From Actinoplanes sp. TFC3 (GTDB taxonomy: Bacteria > Actinomycetota > Actinomycetes > Mycobacteriales > Micromonosporaceae), in assembly GCF_001553785.1 (NCBI RefSeq), contig NZ_LOJP01000003.1, positions 1 to 42,037 of the forward strand: DNA of 42,037 nucleotides. The letters run 5' to 3'. The translations under genes were made by a program, and so were the position numbers. Below are positions 15,701 through 25,384 of the stretch, piece by piece. The notes under the pieces are model-generated. The model had not been told where the DNA came from. It saw only the letters and a program-made list of their open reading frames with translations, and did no database searches. Each line of letters begins with the position of its first letter. The first letter of the stretch is position 1.

Positions 15701-16383
15701 TTACGAACCGCTGACCGGTGACGACGGCGGGTGTTGCAGATCCGGCTGAGCGTCGAACGGTCCCAGGTCGGGCACCAGCTCGTGAGCGGACGCGAGATCG
15801 CGGATTTTGCCACGTACGGCTGTCCGCTTCGGAGCCCTTCGATGGCATTCAGCGCCAGCATTGAACTCCACCCCAGCGCGAGTAGCTGGTCGGGGTCAGG
15901 GTCGAGCTCCGGGGCAAGCCGTAGGGCCGGTGGTTGATCTTCGCCCCGCCACTCGATGTATGTTGCCAGCGTCGCCAGACTCACGTGCACCGCTCCGGTG
16001 AGCTGGCGGTACAAGCCGTAAATGCTCTTGGTTCCGCCGTCGAACCGGTCGGCGACCGCTTCTATCTTGAGTTGCGGCTCACCGACGGGATGATTGAGAT
16101 CCGCCTGCAGCTTCTGCGGAATGACGACGCCGCCATCGCGCATGCTCCGGACGACGTTGCGGTGCAGCCGGCTCATTGACCCGATCAGGGCATCTTCGCC
16201 CTCGTAGGTATGAACCACCCATTGGGCGGCCAGGGCGTGCTCGAGCGCCACACGGATGTTCGCGCGAGCGGCGTAAGCCAGATTCTGCTCGTACAGGCTC
16301 AGGGCTGCCACGACCTGCGCCATCGTATGCGCAACAACTGGATAGGTGGCGTTGAATTTCCTCACGGAGTCTGAGTCGACCAC
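15701..16383 (-). pseudogene. Helical hypothetical protein (HEPN/DUF5677-like), probably frameshifted
   Basis: From GTG 16383 the protein is mostly helical: KFNATYPVVAHTMAQVVAAL, YEQNLAYAARANIRVALEHA, AAQWVVHTYEGEDAL, YGLYRQLTGAVHVSLATLAT. The R...LEHALAAQW pattern recalls HEPN-like or DUF5677 proteins, which are common in conflict loci; I hold this loosely. After QPYVAK the open frame runs on to 15403 but turns arginine-rich. Adding one A to the run at 15815-15818 instead gives KIRDLASAHELVPDLGPFD and a TAA at 15701, which looks natural. Coding-like sequence (NDDQELERLGALHLAAAHAC) also lies upstream of the GTG without a start, possibly beginning at TTG 16492 after another shift. Confidence 0.5.
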
Positions 16384-16755
16384 GAACGCGGGTGCCGTAC
16401 GCCAGTGGTTGAGGCAAGCATGCGCTGCCGCTAGGTGGAGCGCACCCAGACGCTCCAGTTCTTGGTCGTCGTTGACGGAAGTCCTCGGTCAAGGGTGCCC
16501 GTCAGGCGCCTGGTCGGTCCACGAAATAAGGCAGCAGTCGAGGCGCACACCGGCGGGGCGCCACCTGGCGGTGAACAGCGGATGGGCAGTCGCCGAGCGA
16601 AAGGAAGAGCCGTCGGTTCCGTCGCCCCGCGTGTTCAGCGCGTGCACGCACGTGGGACTCGACCGTGGATTCGCCGGACCGGATCGTCCTATCGGTGGGC
16701 ATCGTAATGTCGTACCCCTGCCCTACAGTGCGTGAAGTGACCGCTACAGCTGTCG
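16384..16755. promoter_or_regulatory. Region upstream of Wadjet operon
   Basis: The left 100 nt may be the lost N-terminus of the minus-strand helical protein. The remaining about 260 nt before jetA contain no gene and should hold the Wadjet promoter. I could not identify boxes with confidence. Confidence 0.3.
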
Positions 16756-18351
16756 ATGGCCGTCGTGTCCTGCTCGCGGCGCCTGTTCGAGGGGGTGGAA
16801 GCACTGGCGAGCCAGAGCGCCGAGCAGCTGCTTCATGAGTTCCGCAGCAACGCGACCGCTGATGTGACCATGTCGTTGCTGCGGTCATCGGACGCGCTGC
16901 TTCATCTCGCGCTGATGGCTGCGCATCTCGGCGAGGGCCAGATCGTCGACGGGCAGTCGCTCGCGGCGGACATGAATGCGGATCTTCCGGCGCTGCTGCG
17001 CAGCGTCACACCCTCTCGGGACCCTGATGACGCCGAGGTACCGACCCTGGAAGCGGAATACCTGCTGACAAAGTGGACCAAGCGTGGCTGGGTGCATCGC
17101 AGCATCGACCCGGCCTCCCGCATCGAGCGGTACCAGCTGACGTCGGGCGCCAGCCAGGCCGTGCGGCAGATGCGGGCCCTTCACCGGCACAGCTCCGTGG
17201 CCACAGAGTCCGCGCTGGCCATGGTCATGGGTGACATACGCCAGATCGCGACCGAGGCCAACCCGGATCCGGTGGTTCGCCGACGTGCGTTGAAAGAGCA
17301 GATTGCGGCGCTGCGGGAGCAGCTCGACGCGCTGGACCGCGGCGAGGTCCTGGTGGTCAATCAACGCGAGCTGGTGGACAAGGTCGCCGCGGTCGCGCAG
17401 CTGATCGACCGCATCCCGGCGGACATCGGCCGGTACGGCGAGCGCATGCACGCCAACACCGCGACGCTGTTGCGGCAGAGTCTCACCGATGATCCCGCCG
17501 AGTTCGCCGGGACGTTGCAGCAGATGTTCGACGGCCATGACGTGATCGCCGAGTCGCCGGACGGTCTGGCGTTTCGGGCCTTCGCCACCGTCATCGCCAC
17601 ACCGTCGCAACGCTCGCAGCTCGAGTCCGACATCACCGAGATCACCGAACGGGTCACGGGCCTGCCCGCTCATCTGCGCGACGCGCTCACCGGTTTCATC
17701 GAGGCGATGTGGCGGCGGGTGCAGGAGGTCGAAGGCGTCCGGGCGGTGGCGTTTCGCCGGATCAGCAACTTCGTCCGAGGCGGAGACGCCGCCCATTACC
17801 GCAGCATGCGCACCAAGGTCAGCGAGGCCCAGGCCGCTGCGGCGGAGGCATTTCAGCGGACCCATGGCGGCCGTGACATCGGCTTCGTGGTCCCGATGAG
17901 TGGCGTCAACGCCCGGTCGGTGGGCCGGCTACGGCTCCATCCTGGTACACCGCTGCTGGCGGACCCGGTTGTCGATTCCAGCGACGAGTTCGACATCGAC
18001 CCCACGGCGCTGGCCGGCCGTGAGGCGATCGATTGGGCGGCGTTACGCGCGGCGGCGCACGCGGCGATGGACGCGCACAGCGGGGTCGCCACCCTGCATG
18101 AGGTTCTACAATTCCTGCCTCAGCCGCGGACCGGCGACATCATCGGCCTGTGGTCGCTGGCCACGCGGTTCGGCGATGTGGACCCTGACGCCCGTGAGTT
18201 GGTGCTGGCGCACACCGGCCTCGGTCTGCGCGAGCTCAACGTCCCGTACCTGGTGTTCGGCGAGCCGATTCCTGATCTGTCGCCGCACCTGTCACGCCGG
18301 CGTGTGTTGTCTGCCCAGCCAGCGCTGGGGGAAGGGATCGGCGATGCCTGA
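16756..18351 (+). CDS. jetA: Wadjet subunit JetA (DUF3375; kleisin-like)
   Basis: A 531-residue DUF3375 protein, the MukF-like kleisin subunit of the Wadjet SMC complex, which bridges the JetC ATPase heads and binds JetB. The N-terminal region (LLRSSDALLHLALMAAHL, TLEAEYLLTKWTKRGWVHRS, RYQLTSGASQAVRQM) is a winged-helix-like fold. The middle (VVRRRALKEQIAALREQLDA, AQLIDRIPADIGRYGERMHA) is long-helical, and the C-terminal part (TLHEVLQFLPQPRTGDIIGL, LNVPYLVFGEPIPDLS) is typical of the family. Length is normal. A GTG at 16795 is an alternative start with a better ribosome site (CGAGGGGG). The gene overlaps jetB by 8 nt. Wadjet is known to recognise and cut circular plasmid DNA. Confidence 0.9.
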   Translation: MAVVSCSRRLFEGVEALASQSAEQLLHEFRSNATADVTMSLLRSSDALLHLALMAAHLGEGQIVDGQSLAADMNADLPALLRSVTPSRDPDDAEVPTLEAEYLLTKWTKRGWVHRSIDPASRIERYQLTSGASQAVRQMRALHRHSSVATESALAMVMGDIRQIATEANPDPVVRRRALKEQIAALREQLDALDRGEVLVVNQRELVDKVAAVAQLIDRIPADIGRYGERMHANTATLLRQSLTDDPAEFAGTLQQMFDGHDVIAESPDGLAFRAFATVIATPSQRSQLESDITEITERVTGLPAHLRDALTGFIEAMWRRVQEVEGVRAVAFRRISNFVRGGDAAHYRSMRTKVSEAQAAAAEAFQRTHGGRDIGFVVPMSGVNARSVGRLRLHPGTPLLADPVVDSSDEFDIDPTALAGREAIDWAALRAAAHAAMDAHSGVATLHEVLQFLPQPRTGDIIGLWSLATRFGDVDPDARELVLAHTGLGLRELNVPYLVFGEPIPDLSPHLSRRRVLSAQPALGEGIGDA

Positions 18352-19108
18352 TCGTTCACAGCCCCGCTTCGACGAGGTCTTCGGCGCCGGGCTGTTCCCC
18401 GAACCGGAACCTGCCAGTCCACCTCCGTTGGACGCCGCAGCGGTATTCGATGACGCGCCTGGCGAGGCGGTGGGCGTGCACGTGGACAGCGGTGAACGGC
18501 CGACCCGATTCGACGGCGACACCAGCGAGCTGCCTGCAGAGGCGTGCTGGGCGCTGCAGGAACTGGTCGCCGCCCCGCACCTGAGCGACCGCAACAAGCA
18601 CCACTGGCCCGTGGTGCTGCAGTACGAAGGCCAACTGCGCAGCAGGCTGTCCGAGCTGGGCCTGATCTTGGAGGTCAACCGGGAATACCGGTACGCCTTC
18701 ACCCGGCAGGCGGAGGATCCAAGCCCTCGAAGCCGGACGATTTTGCGCTCGCGCACGCTGAGTCTCGCGGCGAGCGCGCTGGCCCTCTATCTCTATCAGC
18801 AGTATGTGCTCGCGCCGGATGAGCCTGTGGTTGAGACCGCGGACATGATCGATCACATGCTGGCCTACAAACGCACCGACGACACCGACGAGGCCGGCTT
18901 CGTCAAGAAGGTCCGGACCGCGATCAACGCTCTCGACGAGGCGGCCATCATCAAACCGATCAAGGGAACCAGCCGCTACCTCATCTACGGTGTGATCACC
19001 TCGATCCTTAACGCGCAGCAGGTGCATGCCCTGCATGAGCGCTACACCGCGATCGCCCGCGGGGAGGCGCCGGCCGGTGCGGAGGACAGCGAGGCCGCTG
19101 ATGCGTAA
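18344..19108 (+). CDS. jetB: Wadjet subunit JetB (DUF4194; MukE-like)
   Basis: A 254-residue DUF4194 protein, the KITE/MukE-like winged-helix subunit that binds the JetA kleisin. The first 60 residues are acidic and proline-rich (FGAGLFPEPEPASPPPLDAA). The winged-helix domains follow (HHWPVVLQYEGQLRSRLSEL, LEVNREYRYAFTRQ, LAASALALYLYQQYVLAPDE, IDHMLAYKRTDDTDEAGFVK, RTAINALDEAAIIKPIKGTS, YLIYGVITSILNAQQVHAL). I set the start at ATG 18344, which overlaps the jetA stop; the longer open frame upstream only re-reads jetA. It overlaps jetC by 8 nt. One transcript and coupled translation fit a stoichiometric complex. Confidence 0.9.
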   Translation: MPDRSQPRFDEVFGAGLFPEPEPASPPPLDAAAVFDDAPGEAVGVHVDSGERPTRFDGDTSELPAEACWALQELVAAPHLSDRNKHHWPVVLQYEGQLRSRLSELGLILEVNREYRYAFTRQAEDPSPRSRTILRSRTLSLAASALALYLYQQYVLAPDEPVVETADMIDHMLAYKRTDDTDEAGFVKKVRTAINALDEAAIIKPIKGTSRYLIYGVITSILNAQQVHALHERYTAIARGEAPAGAEDSEAADA

Positions 19109-22100
19109 CACCGCGAGTTCCCGGACGGTGTTCCTGGGGCAGTTCCGGCTCATCCGGCTGCAAGTCGTCAACTGGGGCACGTTCTGCGGCTACAAGGACC
19201 TACCGATCGACGAGCGTGGTGTGCTGCTCACCGGTCCGTCGGGCTCGGGCAAGTCGTCGCTGATGGACGCCCACTCGATCGCACTGCTGCCGACCCACGA
19301 TCAGCGGTTCAACGCCTCAGCCGACCTGACCGCCCGCGGCGCCAAGCAGAGCACCCGCAGCGTGGCCGACTACGTTCGCGGCGCGTGGTCGCAGACCAGC
19401 GACGAGAACGACATGTCGCAGGTGCAGTACCTGCGCGGCGGGAAACCGACCTGGTCGGCGGTCGCCGCCACCTATGACAACGGGCTCGGCGCCGTGACGA
19501 CCGCCGTGGTGGTGCGCTGGTTCTCAGGGGTGGAGAACGACGGCTCCGCTCTCAAGCCGATGTACCAACTGCACGACGGGCACTTCGACATCGGCGTGCT
19601 ATGCGAGTGGGCGGACCGGGAGTTCAACACGAAGTGGCTCAAGGACGCATACCCGGCGCATTACCCGCCCAGCCAGACCTCGTACATGAACGCGCTGGCG
19701 CAGCGCGTCGGCCTCGGTGGGTCGCAGACCGGTCTGGCCCTGCTCGGCAAGGCCAAAGCAATGAAGAACGTGGGCGATTTGAATCTGTTCATCCGCGAGA
19801 ACATGCTGGATGAGCCGGACACGTTCGCCGCCGCGCAACGGGTGGTGGACGCCTTCACCCCGCTGAACGAGGCATACGAGACCGCGAGCCGGGCTCACGC
19901 GCAGGCGCAGATCCTGCGCGAGGTACCCGCGAACTGGACGCTGTTTCACGAGTCCGGGACCATCAGCGAACGCGCCGGCCACCTGCTGGGCACCCCCGCC
20001 GATCACTATCTGCGGGGCGTGCATCTGCATTTGCTCGACGCGGAGCTCGAGCGTCTCGACCAGGTCATTGCTGGCCTCGACCAGCAGCTCTCGGAGCAGG
20101 AAGGCGAACAGGGCCGCAGGTACGAGGCGTTTCGGTCCCTTGATGATCAATACCGGCAGAGCAGCACCGCCTTGCAGAGTTTGCAATCGCAGCTGCAGCT
20201 GGCCGGCGTCAAAGCGGCACACCGGCGCGACGCGTACCGCATCTACAGCGAATACGTAACCCGCCTGCAACGCCCCTGCCCCCACGACGACGACTCGTTC
20301 ACCACGCTCCGCGGCCAGCTCGACGGCATCAAGCACGCCGCCGACGACGAGTTGCAACGTGACGAGCCTGTCCGCACGCGTGCCCTCGGTCTCGCGGTGA
20401 AGACCACGGAGTCGCTCGAGGCGAAACAGAAAGAACTGCTCGCCCTGCAGTCGGCCCGTACCCTCATCCCTCCGAACCCCCTTCGCGTACGGGAGGAGGC
20501 CGCCGCCGGCACCGGCGTACCGGTCGCGGACCTGGCCTATGCAGCCGAGCTGATCGACATCGCCGACGGGCAGGAACGGTGGCGGCCCGCCGCCGAAAAG
20601 GTGCTGCGCAACTTCGGACTGCGACTACTGATTCCGGAAGCCCACAAGGACATCGTCGGCCGGTACATCGACGAGCACAACATGCGCGCCATCGTCGAAC
20701 ACAGCACCGTGACCGCCGTATCGTCACACCAGCCACCGCCAGGACCCCAGACCCTCGCCGGCAAGCTCACCGTCGACCGTGAACACCCCAGCAGCGCATG
20801 GTTGTCCGCGCAACTCGTGCGGCAGTTCGATCACGTGTGCGTCGAGACGGCGAGCGACCTGGAAGCCCACCGGCGTGCCGTGACGGTCCGCGGCACGGTC
20901 AAGCTGCCCGGCAACCACTACCGCAAGGACGATCGTCTCGAGGTCACCAGCCCGTCGGCGTACATCCTCGGGGCGAACACCGCCGCCAAACGCGCCGCCC
21001 TTGAGGTGGAGATCGGCCAGCTCCAGCAGGACGCCAAGCAGGCCAACAGTCATGCGCGGCAGCTTGAGCAGCAGTACCGGCAACTCGACGCGATGATCGA
21101 GGCGGCGACCCAGCTCGCCGCCTACACGATGTGGAGCCAAGTGGATCACGCCTCAGCGGCGCGGACAGTCCGCGAGCTGGAGGAACGCATCGCCACGCTG
21201 AAAGCCGACAACGTTGACCTGCAACGACTCGACCGTCAGCGTGACGACGCGGAACGCGAATACAAGGCCGCCACCGACATCTGCTCCCGTACCCGGACTG
21301 CCATCGAAGATCACGGCAAGACCCAGACCAAGCTGGTCGACATCTACGAGGCCGAGGGCCGCAAACCCCACCTCATCGACGACCCCGACGATCAGGCCTA
21401 CCTCGACGAGGTCAGAGCGAACTTGGACGTCACGGCAACCGTCGACACGATCAGCAACCTGCGCAGCGCTCTGCGCTCGGAATTGAGTCACCGCCAACAA
21501 ACCGCGCTCCAGGAGCGCAAGCTGGCCCTGTCCAAGGTTAAGAACGCGATCGACCGGTTCCTTGAACGATGGTCGGACAGCGCGCCGGACACCAGCGGCG
21601 ACGCCGAACAGTCCGGCGGATCATTCGCCGCCCTCTACGAGGAGATCGCCGAACGCCGCCTCCCGGACGCCATGACCAAGTTCCAGCAGATGATCAGCGA
21701 GGACATGGTGCCCTCGATCGGTCTGCTGCAACGCGCTATCGAGAAAGCCACCGACGAAATCCGGCGCCGCATCGACATGGTCAACGCCGGACTGCGCCGC
21801 GCCGAGTTTAACCCCGGCACCCACCTGCAGATCGCCTACAAAGCCAACCCGCCGGCTGAGGTCAAGGACTTCCGCAAAGCCGTCGACGACCTGCTCTGTC
21901 ACGCCCCCGCCGCACGCCGCGACCCGGCTGCCTCAATCGCACAGTTCCGGCGCGTGCGCGAGCTGATGACCCGGTTCACCGCCACCAGCAGCGAAGCACG
22001 CCGCTGGCGCACCAACGTCCTGGACGTACGCACCAGCTACACGTTCTACGGACGCGAAGAGAACACCGACGGCGTCACTATCTTCACCTACCACAACACC

Positions 22101-22478
22101 GCCTCCAACTCCGGCGGTGAACAGGAAAAACTGGTCGCGTTCTGCCTCGCCGCCGGGCTGAGCTATAACCTCGCCGACGACAACTCCGACGGCCGGCCAC
22201 GGTTCGCGCCGCTCATGCTAGACGAGGCGTTCAGCAAATCCGACGAAACCTACGCCGCGCAGGCCCTCGCCGTGTTCGAGGAGTTCGGCTTCCAAATGAT
22301 CATCGCGGCGCCGATCCGCATGTCCGGCATCGTCGAACCCTTCATCGGCCAGGCCGTCCTGGTCGAAAAGCGCATCATGCCCGACGGCGCCCACTCCAAC
22401 GCCGCGTACGCCACCTTCGGTGACCTCGCCGCCCGCCGCGACACCGAACTCGAAGGGGCGGTCCGTGCGGCAGCCTGA
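19101..22478 (+). CDS. jetC: Wadjet subunit JetC (SMC/MukB-like ATPase)
   Basis: An 1125-residue SMC-like ATPase, the motor that extrudes DNA loops in Wadjet. Walker A is GVLLTGPSGSGKSSLMDAHS (about residues 42-61). The middle holds two long coiled coils (about 300-470 and 630-760) flanking a hinge-like region (YAAELIDIADGQERWRPAAE, LRLLIPEAHKDIVGRYIDEH). The C-terminal head has the ABC signature NSGGEQEKLVAFCLAAGLSY and Walker B RFAPLMLDEAFSKSD with the catalytic Glu, followed by FGFQMIIAAPIRM. All ATPase motifs are intact. ATG 19101 overlaps the jetB stop; the stop overlaps the jetD start by 14 nt. Confidence 0.95.
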   Translation: MRNTASSRTVFLGQFRLIRLQVVNWGTFCGYKDLPIDERGVLLTGPSGSGKSSLMDAHSIALLPTHDQRFNASADLTARGAKQSTRSVADYVRGAWSQTSDENDMSQVQYLRGGKPTWSAVAATYDNGLGAVTTAVVVRWFSGVENDGSALKPMYQLHDGHFDIGVLCEWADREFNTKWLKDAYPAHYPPSQTSYMNALAQRVGLGGSQTGLALLGKAKAMKNVGDLNLFIRENMLDEPDTFAAAQRVVDAFTPLNEAYETASRAHAQAQILREVPANWTLFHESGTISERAGHLLGTPADHYLRGVHLHLLDAELERLDQVIAGLDQQLSEQEGEQGRRYEAFRSLDDQYRQSSTALQSLQSQLQLAGVKAAHRRDAYRIYSEYVTRLQRPCPHDDDSFTTLRGQLDGIKHAADDELQRDEPVRTRALGLAVKTTESLEAKQKELLALQSARTLIPPNPLRVREEAAAGTGVPVADLAYAAELIDIADGQERWRPAAEKVLRNFGLRLLIPEAHKDIVGRYIDEHNMRAIVEHSTVTAVSSHQPPPGPQTLAGKLTVDREHPSSAWLSAQLVRQFDHVCVETASDLEAHRRAVTVRGTVKLPGNHYRKDDRLEVTSPSAYILGANTAAKRAALEVEIGQLQQDAKQANSHARQLEQQYRQLDAMIEAATQLAAYTMWSQVDHASAARTVRELEERIATLKADNVDLQRLDRQRDDAEREYKAATDICSRTRTAIEDHGKTQTKLVDIYEAEGRKPHLIDDPDDQAYLDEVRANLDVTATVDTISNLRSALRSELSHRQQTALQERKLALSKVKNAIDRFLERWSDSAPDTSGDAEQSGGSFAALYEEIAERRLPDAMTKFQQMISEDMVPSIGLLQRAIEKATDEIRRRIDMVNAGLRRAEFNPGTHLQIAYKANPPAEVKDFRKAVDDLLCHAPAARRDPAASIAQFRRVRELMTRFTATSSEARRWRTNVLDVRTSYTFYGREENTDGVTIFTYHNTASNSGGEQEKLVAFCLAAGLSYNLADDNSDGRPRFAPLMLDEAFSKSDETYAAQALAVFEEFGFQMIIAAPIRMSGIVEPFIGQAVLVEKRIMPDGAHSNAAYATFGDLAARRDTELEGAVRAAA

Positions 22479-23655
22479 CGAGATCATCGCCCTGCTGCGA
22501 CACCGATTCGACAAGGACTATCCCCGCTGGGCCCGCGGCGACGGCACCTGGCCGATGCGCGTGTCACTGCAGCCGCCCACGATCACGCAACGATCCGACG
22601 ATCCGGTCGCCTGCCACGAGTGGGCGCAGTTGTGGCACCAGTACCGCGGGCCGGGCACCATCCACCACCAGAACATGAAGTTTCCTACCGGCCTGCATTC
22701 CATGCCGCATGCCCTGGTCCTCGATGGTCCGGTCGACGCTGCGGCGGCCTGCGCCGAGTCAGCCGACACATGGCGCCGCTGCGGGCAGCGGTTGATCACC
22801 TTGCAGAGCCGGTTTCCATCCGCGCGTTTCGACGGGTTGATCCGGCGCATCACCGAGCTCGACCCGCAAGACTTCGACCGTTTGGTCGATGCCGTTGCGT
22901 GGCTGGGCGCCAACCCGACCTCCGGCCTACTGCTACGCCAATTACCGATCAAGGGCATCAACACCAAGTGGCTCATGCGTCATGCCCACCTCGTCCTGTC
23001 CATGCTCGGCGACGACGACACCGAGCCGGTCCAGGACGACGGCGACGGTCAGCGCAGGCTGCGGCTGCACCGCCGACTCGGCTTACGCATCCCGCCCGAC
23101 CTCGTCCAGGTGGCCGTACTCGACCCGGAGCTGCGTGCCCAGTTCGCCGGCATGCGGCACTTCGCCGCCGGCATCGACGACCTCAATCTCTGGCCGAACC
23201 GGCCCCGCATCGTCGTTCTGCTCGAGAACAAGGAGACCGGCTACGCACTGATCGACGACCTGCCCGATACCGTGGTACTGCACGGCGAGGGCTTCAGCGT
23301 CCTGCATTACGCCCGTATCGACTGGGTACGGGCAGCCACCCGGGTCCTGTACTGGGGTGACATCGATGCGGCCGGCCTGCAGTTTGTCAGCGACCTCCGC
23401 GGTTACGGCATCTCCGTTAGGACGGTCATGATGAACCGCGAAACCCTCGATATGTTCGCCGACCTCAGCGGTGACGGCGCCGGCCCGCAACGCCGAACTC
23501 TGCCGAATCTCGAGGACGAGGAGCAGGACCTGTACTCGCTGCTGGTCGAGTATGCGGACACACATTCTTCCGGAATACTGCTGGAACAGGAGCGCATCCC
23601 GTGGACGCACGCGTACCCACTCCTGCTGGGCGAGATTGGTCGGCTCGCCTGCTGA
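22465..23655 (+). CDS. jetD: Wadjet subunit JetD (DUF3322/DUF2220 Toprim nuclease)
   Basis: A 396-residue nuclease subunit that cleaves the plasmid held by the Wadjet motor. The N-terminal DUF3322 part (ITQRSDDPVACHEWAQLWHQ, RLITLQSRFPSARFDGLIRR, IKGINTKWLMRHAHLVL) binds DNA or the complex. The C-terminal DUF2220 Toprim domain has RIVVLLENKETGYAL with the catalytic Glu and RVLYWGDIDAAGLQFVSDLR with the D-x-D metal site, then TVMMNRETLDMF. GTG 22465, preceded by GAAGGGGCG at 22452-22460, is the best start. Complete catalytic residues make the four-gene system look functional. Order jetABCD and domain content make it type I. Confidence 0.93.
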   Translation: MRQPDEIIALLRHRFDKDYPRWARGDGTWPMRVSLQPPTITQRSDDPVACHEWAQLWHQYRGPGTIHHQNMKFPTGLHSMPHALVLDGPVDAAAACAESADTWRRCGQRLITLQSRFPSARFDGLIRRITELDPQDFDRLVDAVAWLGANPTSGLLLRQLPIKGINTKWLMRHAHLVLSMLGDDDTEPVQDDGDGQRRLRLHRRLGLRIPPDLVQVAVLDPELRAQFAGMRHFAAGIDDLNLWPNRPRIVVLLENKETGYALIDDLPDTVVLHGEGFSVLHYARIDWVRAATRVLYWGDIDAAGLQFVSDLRGYGISVRTVMMNRETLDMFADLSGDGAGPQRRTLPNLEDEEQDLYSLLVEYADTHSSGILLEQERIPWTHAYPLLLGEIGRLAC

Positions 23656-23819
23656 CCACCGTCGTTGCTGACGCGATCAGCGACGATGCCGAAGATGTCC
23701 AGGCCACACCAATCGTCAGGCCCGTGGACCCCCAGCCGAAGGCGTCCGTCCGGGTATGTGGTGCAAAGGTCCCGTGCCGCCGTCGCGCCGCGGACTTCGC
23801 ACCCGTTTGCCGCTCGGAA
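23656..23819. other. Convergent intergenic gap after Wadjet
   Basis: No gene is visible between jetD and the convergent minus-strand gene. No clear terminator hairpin was found. Confidence 0.35.
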
Positions 23820-25090
23820 TCATCCGTCGGCGCGGGCCGCTTCGAGTTGAGCGCGAGCGAGGCGGGTTCCCCGAGGCAGGTCGGTGGACAGGAACCGCTC
23901 GAGACCTTCCGGCGCCCCGCGCGTGTCGTCGGCGGCTCGTGCCGTGATGTCGTCCAGCAGCCGGTGGATCAGAAGCGCGAGTGCGCCGGGGCCGTTGCCG
24001 GAGTACCCCCATCCGAGCCCCCATCTCGGGTCCTGCGGTGCCGGGTAGACGGTGCCGTCAGCGGTCCGGATCCAGATCGGGTCGTCGAGCACGAGGTCGG
24101 CCAGTGGCGACGTTGTGGGGAGCCACTGGCTGACGGCGATCCGGACGCGGATGCCGTCCTTGGTGGTGATGCGGATGGCGGGGCGTCGGTGGCCGGGTCT
24201 ACCAGGGTTTCGGCGTTCGGTGGTGCGTCGAGGAACCGGAACGCGGCCGTGCGGGGTGCAGGGGTGAGCCGGGCGATGACTTCGTCGCTGATCGGGTCGC
24301 CGGGTACGAGGTCGGCCGGGGCGCCGAAGGGGCAGTCTCGGCCGCCGTCCCAGCGGACCAGCTGCTCCACGCAGGCGTCGGCGAGCACGTCGGCGCGTCC
24401 GAGGATTTCCAGCCAGCCCGCTCGACTTACCGTCTCTGGCAGCTCATCGGGGTGGGCTCGGGGCACTGGCATCGGGCGGGCTGCGATCACTATCGTGTCG
24501 GCGAAAGTCATGCTCTCGGCCATGTCGATCATCTGGGTGGCGGCCTGGGATTCGCGCCATGTCACCGTACGGAACAGCCTGGAGAGCACCTGCGCGGCCG
24601 GGTGATCGCTGTCATAGAGCGCGGCCAGGCGCAGCAGCACGTCGAGGTCCATTCCGGGGTCGACGGCCAGCGCCCGCATGGCTGGCCGGCCGGGCTGCCA
24701 TGCGTCGATCAGCTGGCGTTGCTGCAGCGGGATCGGCCAGTACGGCAATGGCTGTCCCAACGCGTCGGCTAGTTGGTCCCAGGCGATCTCCGGCGCGTCG
24801 GCGACGCCGGGGATGGGTACCTGGTGCAGGGCGGGCCCGCCGACGCCGAAGTGCGGCATGGCCCGCAGGGCAGCGCCGACCTTGAACGCACGCAGCTCCT
24901 CCCCCAGCTCGATGTCGGAGATCGGCGGGCCGTCGTAGGTGTTCCACACCAGCGCGATGATCCCGGCGCGGTTTTCCCAGCGCTGCACGGCCAGGCCGTT
25001 GACTCGCGTCGTGCCCAGGTATTCGGCCGGCTCATGAGACCAGGCCCGGCCTGATCCGCGATCTGTGGGGACGTCGAAGTCAGCGCTCAT
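23820..25090 (-). pseudogene. Unrecognised gene, split by one frameshift
   Basis: From ATG 25090 (MSADFDVPTDRGSGRAW) the protein reads well for about 300 residues: NRAGIIALVWNTYDGPPISD, ELGEELRAFKVGAALRAMPH, WDQLADALGQPLPYWPIPLQ, MDLDVLLRLAALYDSDHPAA. At about 24188, in a CCCC run, the frame turns arginine/serine-rich. The protein resumes in another frame as AIRITTKDGIRVRIAVSQWL, DLVLDDPIWIRTADGTVYPA, GWGYSGNGPGALALLIHRLL, and stops at 23820. The total, 1271 nt, is one short of a multiple of three. No known domain is recognised. It is convergent with jetD, so it is not part of the Wadjet transcript, but could be a neighbouring defence or regulatory gene. Confidence 0.6.
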
Positions 25091-25384
25091 GAGGCTCACG
25101 ATGTCAACGTCACCGGCAGTGGCGGAGGCTTCCGTCGACCTTTGGAGGCGAGCGATAGAAATGCATTGAACTGTTGCATGGGCCGGGAGTTCGGGGCAAG
25201 GCGTACGGCGGGAGGCGATCGCTCGATGACCGGCATGTTGTTGGCGAGTGCAGCGGTATGGCGAGGCGCGCACACCGCCTTGAGCGTCCTAGGACATTTG
25301 GTGTCGTTGTCACACCACTCGGACGGAGGAGCCCTCCCCGTCCGGTTTACACCGCCCCACCCTGGTGCGCGTCAAGGTCGACTT
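25091..25384. promoter_or_regulatory. Divergent intergenic region
   Basis: About 290 nt between the frameshifted minus-strand gene and the plus-strand integrase. It must hold both promoters. No repeat or att-like sequence was recognised. The open frame across it in phase with the integrase lacks integrase-like residues and was not used as its start. Confidence 0.35.

Noticed and set aside
23601..24605. 334-codon plus-strand frame after jetD
   Set aside because: Antisense to the frameshifted minus-strand gene, which has far more protein-like composition in both of its frames.
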